Part shown: piece by piece, positions 24,388-33,069 of the stretch
Position numbering within the stretch: the stretch's first letter is position 1
Layout: every line of letters begins with the position of its first letter
From: Mycobacterium sp. SMC-4
GTDB taxonomy: Bacteria > Actinomycetota > Actinomycetes > Mycobacteriales > Mycobacteriaceae
Reading direction: 5' to 3'
Assembly: GCF_025263265.1 (NCBI RefSeq)
Contig: NZ_CP079869.1
Coordinates: 372,001 to 436,000, forward strand
DNA length: 64,000 bases
The notes under the pieces: model-generated
Database searches by the model: none
Seen by the model: only the letters and a program-made list of their open reading frames with translations
What the model was told of the DNA's origin: nothing
Translations under genes and position numbers: made by a program

Positions 24388-25350
24388 ATGTCCACCGCAG
24401 CCGACAGCCGTTCGTCGAAGGTCGACGGAGCCAGCATCCTGGCTTCGCAGGGCCTGTTGTCGGCCGACGACTACACCCTGACCCCGTCCACGAAGAGCTT
24501 CGCCGACGGCGGCAGCTACCGGCTGGAAATCTCGGGCGTGGAACGTCTTTCGACACTGGAGGGGCTGCTGGACGAGGCGGCCAAACAGGACGTCTTCATC
24601 CACCGGATCATTGCCTTCGGCGGTGGTACGACGCTGCTCAACACCGGTGAGCTCCGCGATGTCGCTGTGCTGGCCGCCGAGAATGACATGGAGCTGATCG
24701 CGGTCCCCGGTCCGCGGACCGGCTGGGATCTCGGGCGTCAGGCGCTCAGCACCGAGGGGCAGGCCGGGGGGCGCCGGGTGCGGGGGCTGGACAACGTCCG
24801 GTACCTGCTCGACGACTACCTGCGGATCTTCTCGACAGGCATTCGCGGCGTTCTGGTCTGGGACGAAGGCGTTCTCGACATTCTGAACAAGGCCCGCGAC
24901 GCGGGCCACATCCCCGCCGACGCCAACTTCAAAATTTCGGTGTACGCCGGTCACGCCAACCCGGCGGCGATCAAGATCCTGCAGGATCTGGGCGCGGACA
25001 GCGTCAACCCGGTCGGCGATCTGAGCCGGCCGATGCTGGCCGCGATCCGGCGTGCGGTCGACATCCCGCTCGACGTGTGGGCCGAGACCTTCGAGTCTTT
25101 CGGCGGCATGAACCGGCTGTGGGAGGCAGGTGACATCGCCCGAGTCGCCGGACCGGTCTACTTCAAGGTGGAGCCGGGCGAATCCGAGGCCGTCATGTAC
25201 AACGGCTGGGTCCGGCCGGAGTTCCACCAGGACCTGATCCGCCACAAGGTGCGCCACGCCGCCATTCTCAACGAGCTGGTCCGTACCAGCGCACCGGATG
25301 TCGCGGTGTCGCCACGGCCCCGCGCCGCCAGCCCGGCGCTGGTCAACTGA
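24388..25350 (+). CDS. Putative TIM-barrel enzyme, U32-peptidase-like; first gene of the catabolic operon
   Basis: 320 aa; RBS GGAAGAGGAG precedes the ATG. The pattern of alternating strands and helices ([60 protein letters not shown]) and [20 protein letters not shown] suggests a TIM barrel. I recall similar actinobacterial proteins being labelled U32 peptidase, but I cannot confirm that family. It shares an operon with an acylating aldehyde dehydrogenase and an aldolase, so a role in a carbon-compound pathway is more likely than proteolysis. Confidence 0.6.
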   Translation: MSTAADSRSSKVDGASILASQGLLSADDYTLTPSTKSFADGGSYRLEISGVERLSTLEGLLDEAAKQDVFIHRIIAFGGGTTLLNTGELRDVAVLAAENDMELIAVPGPRTGWDLGRQALSTEGQAGGRRVRGLDNVRYLLDDYLRIFSTGIRGVLVWDEGVLDILNKARDAGHIPADANFKISVYAGHANPAAIKILQDLGADSVNPVGDLSRPMLAAIRRAVDIPLDVWAETFESFGGMNRLWEAGDIARVAGPVYFKVEPGESEAVMYNGWVRPEFHQDLIRHKVRHAAILNELVRTSAPDVAVSPRPRAASPALVN

Positions 25351-25364
25351 CGGCGGGCGATCTC

Positions 25365-26309
25365 GTGACACAGCGTGCCCGGGCGGCCATCATCGGCTCC
25401 GGCAATATCGGCACCGACCTGATGCACAAACTCCGTCGATCGCCGACACTCGACGTGGCCGCAATGGCCGGCATCGACGCGGCCAGTGACGGTCTGGCCC
25501 GGGCGTCGTCGCTCGGCGTGGCGGTGACGGCCGCGGGTGTCGACGGCCTGATCGAGATGAGCGTGTTCGATGACATCGAGGTCGTCTTCGATGCCACCAG
25601 CGCCGAGGCACACCACGTCAACGATGCCCGGCTCACGTCCACCGGCCGGCTGGTCATCGATCTGACCCCCGCAGCGATCGGTCCCTATGTCGTACCGGCG
25701 GTCAACATGGCTGCGGTGACCGGCCGGCGGAATCTGAACATGGTGACATGCGGTGGTCAGGCGACCATCCCCATCGTGGCGGCCCTATCAGGGGTCACCC
25801 GGGTCCATTACGCGGAGATCGTCGCGTCGATCGCGTCCCGCTCGGCTGGTCCGGGCACACGGGCCAACATCGATGAGTTCACCGAGACCACGGCGCGAGC
25901 CATCGAGACGGTAGGCGGGGCCGCCCGGGGGAAGGCGATCATCGTGCTCAATCCGGCTGAGCCACCGATGATCATGCGGGACACCGTAAGCGCGCTTGTC
26001 GCCACCGCCGACGAGTCGGCGCTCGCCTGCGCGGTGGCCGACATGGTCACCGCCGTCGCACAGTACGTGCCGGGTTACCGTCTCCGGCAAGATGTCCGGG
26101 TCTCGCCGGTTCCGGCGGGCGATCCGCGTCGACGGCTCACCGGCGGCACCGCCGATGACCTGGCGCAGGTGACGGTGTTCCTGGAGGTCACCGGAGCGGG
26201 CGACTACCTGCCCGACTACGCCGGGAACCTGGACATCATGACCGCCGCCGCGGTCCGGGTCGCCGAGCAAGCGGTTCCGGCCAGTCGGTTGTCGGGGGTG
26301 TCGTCATGA
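25365..26309 (+). CDS. Acetaldehyde dehydrogenase (acylating), MhpF/DmpF/HsaG-like
   Basis: 314 aa from a GTG start 14 bp after the preceding gene. NAD-binding motif [15 protein letters not shown]; catalytic Cys in [33 protein letters not shown]. The family converts an aldehyde plus CoA and NAD+ to acyl-CoA, and forms a channelled complex with the DmpG/MhpE aldolase. That aldolase is encoded next with a four-base overlap. It is distinct from the cholesterol-pathway hsa copy of mycobacteria because its neighbours differ. Confidence 0.92.
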   Translation: MTQRARAAIIGSGNIGTDLMHKLRRSPTLDVAAMAGIDAASDGLARASSLGVAVTAAGVDGLIEMSVFDDIEVVFDATSAEAHHVNDARLTSTGRLVIDLTPAAIGPYVVPAVNMAAVTGRRNLNMVTCGGQATIPIVAALSGVTRVHYAEIVASIASRSAGPGTRANIDEFTETTARAIETVGGAARGKAIIVLNPAEPPMIMRDTVSALVATADESALACAVADMVTAVAQYVPGYRLRQDVRVSPVPAGDPRRRLTGGTADDLAQVTVFLEVTGAGDYLPDYAGNLDIMTAAAVRVAEQAVPASRLSGVSS

Positions 26310-27310
26310 CGACCGACGTCTATGTCCAGGATGTGACCCTGCGCGACGGCATGCACGCGATCGGTCATTCGCTTGGCGTGGGTGATGTCACCCGCATCGC
26401 CCGGGCCCTCGATCTGGCCGGGGTGGCGGCCATCGAAGTGGCCCACGGCGACGGGCTCGCCGGCGGCAGTCTCACTTACGGCGCCGGAGCGCACAGCGAC
26501 ATCGAGTGGATCGCCGCGGTTGCCGACGTCGTCGGCACCGCGCGGCTGACCACCCTGCTGATCCCTGGTATCGGAACCCTCGACGATCTGCGCGCGGCCG
26601 TCGACGTCGGGATCACCTCGGTACGGATCGCCACCCACTGCACCGAAGCCGACATCGCCCGTCAGCACATTGCGACCGCCCGTGATCTCGGGCTCGACGT
26701 GGCCGGCTTCTTGATGATGTCGCATCTTACGGACCCGGAGCACCTCGCCGTCCAGGCCAAGGTGATGGAGGAGGCCGGCGCCGGGTGTGTCTATGTCACC
26801 GACTCCGGCGGCCGGCTCACGATGTCAGGCGTGCGCGACCGCATCCGGGCCTACCGGGCCCGGCTGGATCCCAGCACCACCATCGGCGTGCACGCCCACC
26901 ACAATCTCGCATTGGGAGTGGCCAATTCGCTTACGGCGGTGGAAGAAGGCGCGCACCGCGTCGATGCCTCGCTGACCGGATTGGGTGCCGGAGCGGGGAA
27001 CTGCCCGCTCGAGGTGTTCGTCGCGGTGGCCGAGCTCAACGGCTGGAGCCACGGGTGTGACCTGTTCGCTCTGATGGATGCCGCCGAGGACATCGTTCGT
27101 CCGCTGCAGCAGCGGCCCGTACGGGTCGACCGGGAGACGCTGACCCTGGGTTATGCCGGCGTGTACTCCAGCTTCCTGCTGCACGCGGAGCGCATCGCCG
27201 CCGAGGTCGGACTGCAACCCCGCGAATTGCTCGTCGAAGCCGGCCGCCGGTCCATGGTCGGCGGCCAAGAGGATCTGCTGACCGATCTCGCGCTCGACAT
27301 GAGGGGGTGA
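26306..27310 (+). CDS. 4-hydroxy-2-oxovalerate-type aldolase, DmpG/MhpE/HsaF-like
   Basis: 334 aa. The N-terminal catalytic [13 protein letters not shown] holds the Arg/Asp/His residues of the HMGL-like barrel. The metal site is [13 protein letters not shown], followed by [19 protein letters not shown]. The C-terminal domain that docks the dehydrogenase is present. The family cleaves 4-hydroxy-2-oxoacids to pyruvate and an aldehyde; homologues tolerate several aldehyde lengths. The gene overlaps the dehydrogenase gene by 4 bp. No upstream meta-cleavage genes are seen, so the substrate probably comes from another route. Confidence 0.92.
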   Translation: MTTDVYVQDVTLRDGMHAIGHSLGVGDVTRIARALDLAGVAAIEVAHGDGLAGGSLTYGAGAHSDIEWIAAVADVVGTARLTTLLIPGIGTLDDLRAAVDVGITSVRIATHCTEADIARQHIATARDLGLDVAGFLMMSHLTDPEHLAVQAKVMEEAGAGCVYVTDSGGRLTMSGVRDRIRAYRARLDPSTTIGVHAHHNLALGVANSLTAVEEGAHRVDASLTGLGAGAGNCPLEVFVAVAELNGWSHGCDLFALMDAAEDIVRPLQQRPVRVDRETLTLGYAGVYSSFLLHAERIAAEVGLQPRELLVEAGRRSMVGGQEDLLTDLALDMRG

Positions 27311-27373
27311 CGGATCACCTTTTCCGCTCGTAGTCAGCCCACCATCGCCCCGATTGACGAGAGATGAACGATC

Positions 27374-28921
27374 ATGGACAACATCACCCGATCCTCACCA
27401 CCGCGATTGCCGGTGTCCCCCTCCTCAACACCTCCCCCCGACAGCGTCCCCCGCGGCGGGCGGCGTAACCACGGCCTGAAAGAGAACACGCTCGGGGTCC
27501 CGAGCATCTTCTTCTACATCATCGCCGCCGCCTCACCGCTGACCGTCGTCGTGGCGCTCTTCCCGATCATCATCGGCGCCGGCAACGGCGTCGGCATGCC
27601 CGGTGCGTTTGTCATCGCCGCCGTGGTCCTGATGATCTTCGCGGTCGGGTACGTGGCGATGAGCCGGCACGTCACCAACGCCGGCGCCTTCTATGCCTAT
27701 GTCACGCTCGGGCTCGGCCGGATTCCCGGTCTGGGGTCCGCGTCGCTGGCGATCTTCGCCTACAACGCGATCCAAGCCGGGCTGTACGGCGGGTTCGGGT
27801 ACTACGCCAGCGAGTTGATCAACCCGGCTCTTGGGGTCGAGATCCCATGGTGGGTGTATGCATTCGTGGGTCTGCTGTTGTGTCTGGGGCTCGGGGTCCA
27901 GGGTGTGCACTCCGGAGCCAAAGTGCTCGGCGTGTGCCTGACACTCGAGGTCGTCATGATCACTGTCCTGAGCGTGTTCAGCCTGTTCGGCGGTGACGTC
28001 CCGGTGTCGGATTTCTCGCTGGAGCCGTTCGCCCCCAGCGCAGTGCTCGGCGGCGCACTCGGGGTGGCATTGATGTTCGCCCATGCCTCGTTCATCGGCT
28101 TCGAGGGTTCGGCGATCTACGGCGAGGAGGCGCGTGACCCCGAACGGACGATCCCGCGCGCGACATACCTGTCCATCGCCTTCATGGGCATCCTGTATGC
28201 GGTATCCGGTTGGCTGATCATGAACGCGCTCGGGCTGGACAGGGTGGTCAGCATCGCCACTGACAGCGGCGGCAACTTCATCTTCGTGGCCAGCGACACC
28301 CTCATCGGCCACAACATCTCACTGCTGTTCCAGATCCTCATCGTGACGGCCACATTCGCCGCAATCGTCACTTTCCACAACAACGTCTCCCGCTACTTGT
28401 TCTCGCTGGGCCGGCAGACGTTGGTGTGGACGCCGCTGGGCTGGACGCTGCCGCGGCGCCAGACGCCGTGGGTGGCTTCGATCGTGCAGAGCCTGATGGT
28501 CGGGGTCGTCATCGTCGCCTTCGCGATCACCGGCCAGGACCCGTTCGCCACATTGTTCACCTGGGCCACCGGGATCGGCACCATCGGCGTGATCTTTTCG
28601 CAGCTGGTGGCCGGAATCGCGATCTTCGTGTTCTTCCGGCGATCAGCCGTCGACAAGCGCCCCTGGAACACCGTGATCGCTCCGCTGCTGGCCATCGCCG
28701 GTCTGGGTGCCTTCTTCGTCCTGACCCTCAACAGCCTCGACGTCCTGCTCGGTGTGCAGGGTGCCACGGCGGTGGTGATGCTCTCGCTGGTGTTCGTCGC
28801 CCTGCTCGCAGGGATGGTCTACGGCCTCTACCTGCGCTTCTTCTCGCCGGAGAAGTTCGAGCTGGTCGGCAAGGCGCTCAACGAACGGGAGCTGTCCGAA
28901 CCCGCTCTCGAAGCGGTGTAG
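27374..28921 (+). CDS. APC-superfamily amino acid/amine permease
   Basis: 515 aa with a Pro/Ser-rich cytoplasmic N-terminus and about 12 transmembrane segments starting at about residue 40 (VPSIFFYIIAAASPLTVVVA). The APC signature FIGFEGSAIYGEEARDPERT lies near residue 240, followed by IPRATYLSIAFMG. It is encoded 63 bp after the aldolase gene in the same direction. It probably imports the amine or amino acid that the cluster degrades. It is not assigned to a precise substrate. Confidence 0.88.
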   Translation: MDNITRSSPPRLPVSPSSTPPPDSVPRGGRRNHGLKENTLGVPSIFFYIIAAASPLTVVVALFPIIIGAGNGVGMPGAFVIAAVVLMIFAVGYVAMSRHVTNAGAFYAYVTLGLGRIPGLGSASLAIFAYNAIQAGLYGGFGYYASELINPALGVEIPWWVYAFVGLLLCLGLGVQGVHSGAKVLGVCLTLEVVMITVLSVFSLFGGDVPVSDFSLEPFAPSAVLGGALGVALMFAHASFIGFEGSAIYGEEARDPERTIPRATYLSIAFMGILYAVSGWLIMNALGLDRVVSIATDSGGNFIFVASDTLIGHNISLLFQILIVTATFAAIVTFHNNVSRYLFSLGRQTLVWTPLGWTLPRRQTPWVASIVQSLMVGVVIVAFAITGQDPFATLFTWATGIGTIGVIFSQLVAGIAIFVFFRRSAVDKRPWNTVIAPLLAIAGLGAFFVLTLNSLDVLLGVQGATAVVMLSLVFVALLAGMVYGLYLRFFSPEKFELVGKALNERELSEPALEAV

Positions 28922-28959
28922 GCGCCGCCGCCGATATCGCACACCCAGCACGATCGTTA

Positions 28960-28995
28960 GGTACATTTGTACTCATCGATAAGTACAAACGTTCC
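28960..28995. promoter_or_regulatory. Inverted repeat operator upstream of the TetR gene
   Basis: GGTACATTTGTACT (28960-28973) and AGTACAAACGTTCC (28982-28995) are inverted arms matching at 12 of 14 positions with an 8-bp spacer. The left arm also contains the small palindrome GTACA-TT-TGTAC. It ends 16 bp before the TetR start, so autoregulation is likely. Confidence 0.65.
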
Positions 28996-29011
28996 TAATG
29001 AAGGGATGATC

Positions 29012-29581
29012 ATGGCATCGGCTCCCCGGCGTGCACGTCGTCATGACCCGAACAGAAAGGAGCGCATCGTGGAGTCGGCGCTGACGGTGCTCGCTCGCGA
29101 CGGCGTCGCGGGGATCACCCACCGTGCGATCGGCGAGGCCGCCGACATCCCCCTCGGCTCGATCACCTACCACTTCGCCACGCTCGATGACATCGTCAAG
29201 GTCGCCTTCCAGACGCACGTCGACAGACTGGCGACGCGCTTCGAGGAGCGGTTGGCCTCCTGTGCGCCGGGCGACGACCTCATCGAGTGCATCGTCGCCG
29301 CGATCACCGACGATCTCGCCGCACATCCCAGCGAACTGGCCATCACCTACGAGCTCTACGGCGACGCCGTTCGCCGAGCCGACACCAAGCGCCTCACCCA
29401 GGAATGGATGGAACGCGCGGAGGACGCCCTCGCCCGGCACTTCGACCGGACCACCGCACGACTGCTCGACGTCGTGATCGAGGGCCTGATGGTGCACATG
29501 TCCATTGCCCAACAACCGATTTCCAAGGATGCGGTCCGCGCACTCCTGACCACGGCCGCCAACGCCGGCCTCAACCCCTGA
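29012..29581 (+). CDS. TetR-family regulator of the catabolic cluster
   Basis: 189 aa from the ATG at 29012 (MASAPRRARRHDPNRKERIV) with AAGGGATG just upstream. HTH: VESALTVLARDGVAGITHRA, then IGEAADIPLGSITYHFATLD. The C-terminal ligand domain is all helical, with a terminal YHFATLDDIVKVAF-type hinge. It is upstream of, and 12 bp from, the aldehyde dehydrogenase gene. It probably controls the second half of the cluster (29012-34808), while IclR controls the first half. Confidence 0.88.
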   Translation: MASAPRRARRHDPNRKERIVESALTVLARDGVAGITHRAIGEAADIPLGSITYHFATLDDIVKVAFQTHVDRLATRFEERLASCAPGDDLIECIVAAITDDLAAHPSELAITYELYGDAVRRADTKRLTQEWMERAEDALARHFDRTTARLLDVVIEGLMVHMSIAQQPISKDAVRALLTTAANAGLNP

Positions 29582-29593
29582 ATGGAGCCAACA

Positions 29594-31030
29594 ATGACCT
29601 TTCACCACAAGATGTTCATCGACGGTGCCTGGGCCGACGCGGCCGGCGGCGCAGTTGACCAGGTACCCGCCCCAGCCACCGGTGAGCCCTTCGCCGAGAT
29701 CGCCCATGGCACCGTGGCCGATGTGGACAGAGCGGTGGCCGCCGCGCAGGCCGCCTTCCCGGAGTGGTCCAGAACCCCGGTGGGAGAACGGGCGCGGGCA
29801 TTCCTGCGGCTCGCCGACCGGGTCGAGGATGATCAGCGCACGCTGGCGGAGATCGAATCTCGCAACGTCGGCAAGCCGATCGGGCTGGCGGTCGAGGAGA
29901 TGGAGATGATCGCCGACCATCTGCGGTTCTTCGCCGGTGGAGCGCGCACCATGGAGGGCCGCGCGGCCACCGAGTTCGTCCGCGGTAAGACCAGCATCAT
30001 CCGCCGCGACCCGCTCGGCGTGGTGGGTTCGGTGGCACCCTGGAACTATCCGCTTCTGATGGCCATCTGGAAGATCTCTCCGGCATTGCTCACCGGAAAC
30101 ACCCTGGTGCTCAAGCCATCCGAGCACACACCGTTCTCCGTGCTGCGGCTCGCCGAGCTGGCCCAGGACCTGTTCCCCGCTGGTGTGTTCAACGTCGTCA
30201 CCGGTGACGGCGAGGACGTCGGGTCCCGGCTGGTCTCACACCCCGCGGTACGGATGAGTTCGCTGACCGGTTCGGTCGACACCGGACGCGCCCTGATGCG
30301 GGCCTCGGCCGACTCCAACCTCAAACGACTGCACCTCGAACTCGGCGGCAAGGCGCCGGTGCTCGTCTATCCCGACGCCGACATCTCGCTGGCCGTTGCC
30401 AAGATCATGGAGGGTGCATTCTGCAATTCGGGTCAGGATTGTATGGCCGCATCGCGGCTCTACGTCCACGACTCGGTGCACGACGATCTGGTGTCGGGTC
30501 TCGAAAAGTCGGTCAAGGAAATGGATCTGGGTGATCTCGCCGAGGAGACCACCAGCATGGGTCCGGTGATCACCGCCGCCCACCGCGACCGCGTCGAAGG
30601 CTTCGTCTCCCGCGCGAAAGCCACCGGCCACACCGAGCTGATCCAGGGCGACAACCCCGGCACCGGCTTCTATACCGCCCCCACGGTCGTTGTCGGAGCC
30701 CGGCAAGGAGATGAGATCGTCGGCAGCGAGGTGTTCGGTCCGGTGACATCCGTCACCAGATTCGGCGACAGCGACGACGTGATCGCCTGGGCCAACGACA
30801 CCGAATATGGGCTTGCCGCTTCGGTGTTCACCAACGACATCGGACGGGCCATGACCGCGTCCGCGGAGCTGCAGTTCGGCACGGTGTGGGTCAACGACCA
30901 CCTCCCTGTCACCCCGGAGATGCCCCACGGTGGCTTCAAGCAGTCCGGCAACGGCAAGGACATGTCGGTCTACGCCCTCGAGGAGTACACCGAGATCAAG
31001 CACGTGATGATCAACCGCGAGATCGCCTGA
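29594..31030 (+). CDS. NAD+-dependent aldehyde dehydrogenase, gamma-aminobutyraldehyde dehydrogenase (PatD)-like
   Basis: 478 aa from the ATG at 29594, six bases after GGAG. It has ALDH motifs [38 protein letters not shown] with the catalytic Glu, and [15 protein letters not shown] with the catalytic Cys. EVFGPVTSV and the end [20 protein letters not shown], then [10 protein letters not shown], closely resemble E. coli PatD (YdcW) as I recall it. That enzyme oxidises 4-aminobutanal to GABA. The real substrate here may be another aminoaldehyde or hydroxyaldehyde. Confidence 0.92.
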   Translation: MTFHHKMFIDGAWADAAGGAVDQVPAPATGEPFAEIAHGTVADVDRAVAAAQAAFPEWSRTPVGERARAFLRLADRVEDDQRTLAEIESRNVGKPIGLAVEEMEMIADHLRFFAGGARTMEGRAATEFVRGKTSIIRRDPLGVVGSVAPWNYPLLMAIWKISPALLTGNTLVLKPSEHTPFSVLRLAELAQDLFPAGVFNVVTGDGEDVGSRLVSHPAVRMSSLTGSVDTGRALMRASADSNLKRLHLELGGKAPVLVYPDADISLAVAKIMEGAFCNSGQDCMAASRLYVHDSVHDDLVSGLEKSVKEMDLGDLAEETTSMGPVITAAHRDRVEGFVSRAKATGHTELIQGDNPGTGFYTAPTVVVGARQGDEIVGSEVFGPVTSVTRFGDSDDVIAWANDTEYGLAASVFTNDIGRAMTASAELQFGTVWVNDHLPVTPEMPHGGFKQSGNGKDMSVYALEEYTEIKHVMINREIA

Positions 31031-31031
31031 C

Positions 31032-31343
31032 ATGACAGTCAGTGCGATCAACACCTTCCGGCTGCGCCCCGGGGTCACCACCGCCGAGTTCGAGCAGTTC
31101 TCGGTGGAGCTGGACCGGCCGATCTGCCTGGGTTTCGACGTCGTGCGGGCGTTCGACGTCTACCTGTCCGAGGACGGGACCGTGGTGGAGATCATGACGG
31201 TGACCTCGTGGCCCGAATGGGAGAAGGTGCGAGACGGGGCACCGGAGTTGAAGCCCGTCGTCGAACGATTCGATCAACTGGTGCAACCGGGCAGCGTAAC
31301 CACCGTTATCGCCCGCTGTTCACCGCTTCCGCAGGAGAATTGA
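31032..31343 (+). CDS. Small RedY/Dabb-like protein
   Basis: 103 aa. The sequence MTVSAINTFRLRPGVTTAEF, VVRAFDVYLSEDGTVVEIMT and WPEWEKVRDGAPELKPVVER fits a ferredoxin-like (dimeric a/b-barrel) fold such as RedY/HapK or Dabb proteins. The ATG is one base after the aldehyde dehydrogenase stop, so both are co-translated. It probably handles a reactive intermediate; the reaction is unknown. Confidence 0.72.
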   Translation: MTVSAINTFRLRPGVTTAEFEQFSVELDRPICLGFDVVRAFDVYLSEDGTVVEIMTVTSWPEWEKVRDGAPELKPVVERFDQLVQPGSVTTVIARCSPLPQEN

Positions 31344-31344
31344 G

Positions 31345-33069
31345 ATGCCGGCAACAACGCAGTACGACGCCATCATCATCGGCGCCGGCCACAATGGACT
31401 GGTCACCGCGAACTATCTTGCCCGCGCGGGTAAGAAGGTCCTGGTACTCGAAGCGCGCGACATCGTCGGCGGCGCCTGTGTCACCGAGGAGCTCATCCCC
31501 GGCTCGAAATGGTCGTCGTGTGCTTTCATCGCCGGCCTGCTCCGGCCGGAGATCATCGACGAGCTCGAATTGCGCCGGTTCGGCCTGGACCTGTATCAGG
31601 GTGATGCGCTGTCCTACAGCCTGTTCCGCGACGGCACCTCGTTCACGATGTGGAAGGAGACCGACCGCACCCTGCGCGAGATCGAGAAACTCAACAAGAA
31701 GGACGCCCAGGCGTTCCTGGACTTCGGACTTCGGCTGCAACGATTCGCCGGCCTGGTGACGCCGTATCTGCTCACCTCGCCGCCGGAGCGTTCGGAGGTC
31801 TTCGCGGCGTTCGAGGCCGCGGGCGAGCAGACGTTGTTCGACGAGTTCACCTTGCTCTCGGTGCGCGATCTGCTCGACCGCTATTTCGAGGACGAACGAC
31901 TCAAGAGCATGCTCACCTTCTTCGGGATGGTGTCCATCTTCGGCGGTCCGTCGACGCCGGGAACGGCCTACACCTACGGTCACCACTCCTGGGGCGAGTT
32001 CAACGGGAAATTCGGTCAATTCGGCCTGGCCCGCGGTGGGATGGGCGCGATCAGCGAGGCGCTGGCCGCAGGTGCCCGGCACCACGGCGCAACCATCCGC
32101 ACCTCGGCCCCGGTCGAGAAGGTCATCGTCGAACGCGGAACCGCCACCGGGGTGCGGTTGGCCGACGGATCGGTGATCACGGCGAAGCAGGTGTTCTCCA
32201 ACGCCGACCCCAAGCGTTCCCTGCTGCGCCTGGTGGAGCCCGGTGTACTGCCCGCACCACTGATCCGTGCTGTCGAGAATATCGACACCCGCGGATCCAT
32301 GGCGCGCATCCACCTGCTGATCGACGAACTGCCGCAGTACCTTCCGTTCGCCGATGCCAGCGAGGGACCCCAGCATCACGGACATCAGCTGCTGGGCCCC
32401 AGCCGGGAGGCGTTCGAGGAGGCCTATGAGGCCCAGCGGCGGGGCACCTTCCCGAGCACGTTCGTCATCGAGGCCGTCACCCAGTCGGTGACCGACGACT
32501 CGTTGGCACCGGCCGGGTTGCACACGATGACGCTGGGCATCCAGCAGCTGCCGTCGGAGCTCACCGGCACCACGTGGGCGGCGGAGAAGCAGAAGTGGGC
32601 CGACCTGGTGTTGGAGGATCTGTTCACCTATGCGCCCAACCTGCGCGACCACATCCTCGACCGGGTCGTCATCACCCCCGACGACCTGGACAACGAGTAC
32701 CTGATCACCGACGGCAACATCTTCCACGGCAGCATGATGCTCGATCAGCTGTTCGGGGCCCGGCCCATTCCGGAGCTGGCGAATTACCGCACGCCCGTGT
32801 GCAACTATTACCTCTGCGGGTCGGGCACCCATCCCGGCGGCGGGGTCATGGGTGCCAACGGTCACAACGCGGCCAAGGTCGCCCTCGCCGACGCCGACGG
32901 TGTCGCGCCGACCCGTCAGGTCCGGTCGAATCCGGCGGCCAAGGTGCCGTGGCAGCAGCGGATGGTAGCCACCCTGATGTCCACCAAACCCGGTCGGTGG
33001 GTGGGATACCGGGCCGCTCGGCAGCCCGCACTGCGCAGGATCACCGCCTACGCGGCCAAAGTCCGGTGA
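31345..33069 (+). CDS. FAD-dependent oxidoreductase, phytoene-desaturase/PYROXD2-like (amine or alcohol oxidase superfamily)
   Basis: 574 aa. The dinucleotide fold DAIIIGAGHNGLVTANYLAR is at residues 8-27. GGACVTEELIPGSKWSSC lies in the flavin region and VFSNADPKRSLLRLV in the middle. The C-terminal FAD motif is YLCGSGTHPGGGVMGANGHN. It belongs to the phytoene desaturase-like flavoproteins, which oxidise C-C, C-O or C-N bonds. No carotenoid genes are nearby. With a permease and a PatD-like dehydrogenase next to it, amine or alcohol oxidation is the better guess. Confidence 0.85.
   Translation: MPATTQYDAIIIGAGHNGLVTANYLARAGKKVLVLEARDIVGGACVTEELIPGSKWSSCAFIAGLLRPEIIDELELRRFGLDLYQGDALSYSLFRDGTSFTMWKETDRTLREIEKLNKKDAQAFLDFGLRLQRFAGLVTPYLLTSPPERSEVFAAFEAAGEQTLFDEFTLLSVRDLLDRYFEDERLKSMLTFFGMVSIFGGPSTPGTAYTYGHHSWGEFNGKFGQFGLARGGMGAISEALAAGARHHGATIRTSAPVEKVIVERGTATGVRLADGSVITAKQVFSNADPKRSLLRLVEPGVLPAPLIRAVENIDTRGSMARIHLLIDELPQYLPFADASEGPQHHGHQLLGPSREAFEEAYEAQRRGTFPSTFVIEAVTQSVTDDSLAPAGLHTMTLGIQQLPSELTGTTWAAEKQKWADLVLEDLFTYAPNLRDHILDRVVITPDDLDNEYLITDGNIFHGSMMLDQLFGARPIPELANYRTPVCNYYLCGSGTHPGGGVMGANGHNAAKVALADADGVAPTRQVRSNPAAKVPWQQRMVATLMSTKPGRWVGYRAARQPALRRITAYAAKVR

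Noticed and set aside
25365-27310. Cholesterol-ring pathway genes hsaG/hsaF
   Set aside because: None of the hsa or kst neighbours are present, and the gene pair is under an IclR regulator with a permease and dehydratase.
32574-33065. N-terminal extension of the dehydratase gene
   Set aside because: It lies wholly inside the FAD oxidoreductase gene and lacks family similarity; GTG 33066 with the GTGA overlap explains the start.
31345-33069. Carotenoid (phytoene) desaturase
   Set aside because: No crtB, crtE or other carotenoid gene is nearby; the neighbours indicate oxidation of a small imported compound.
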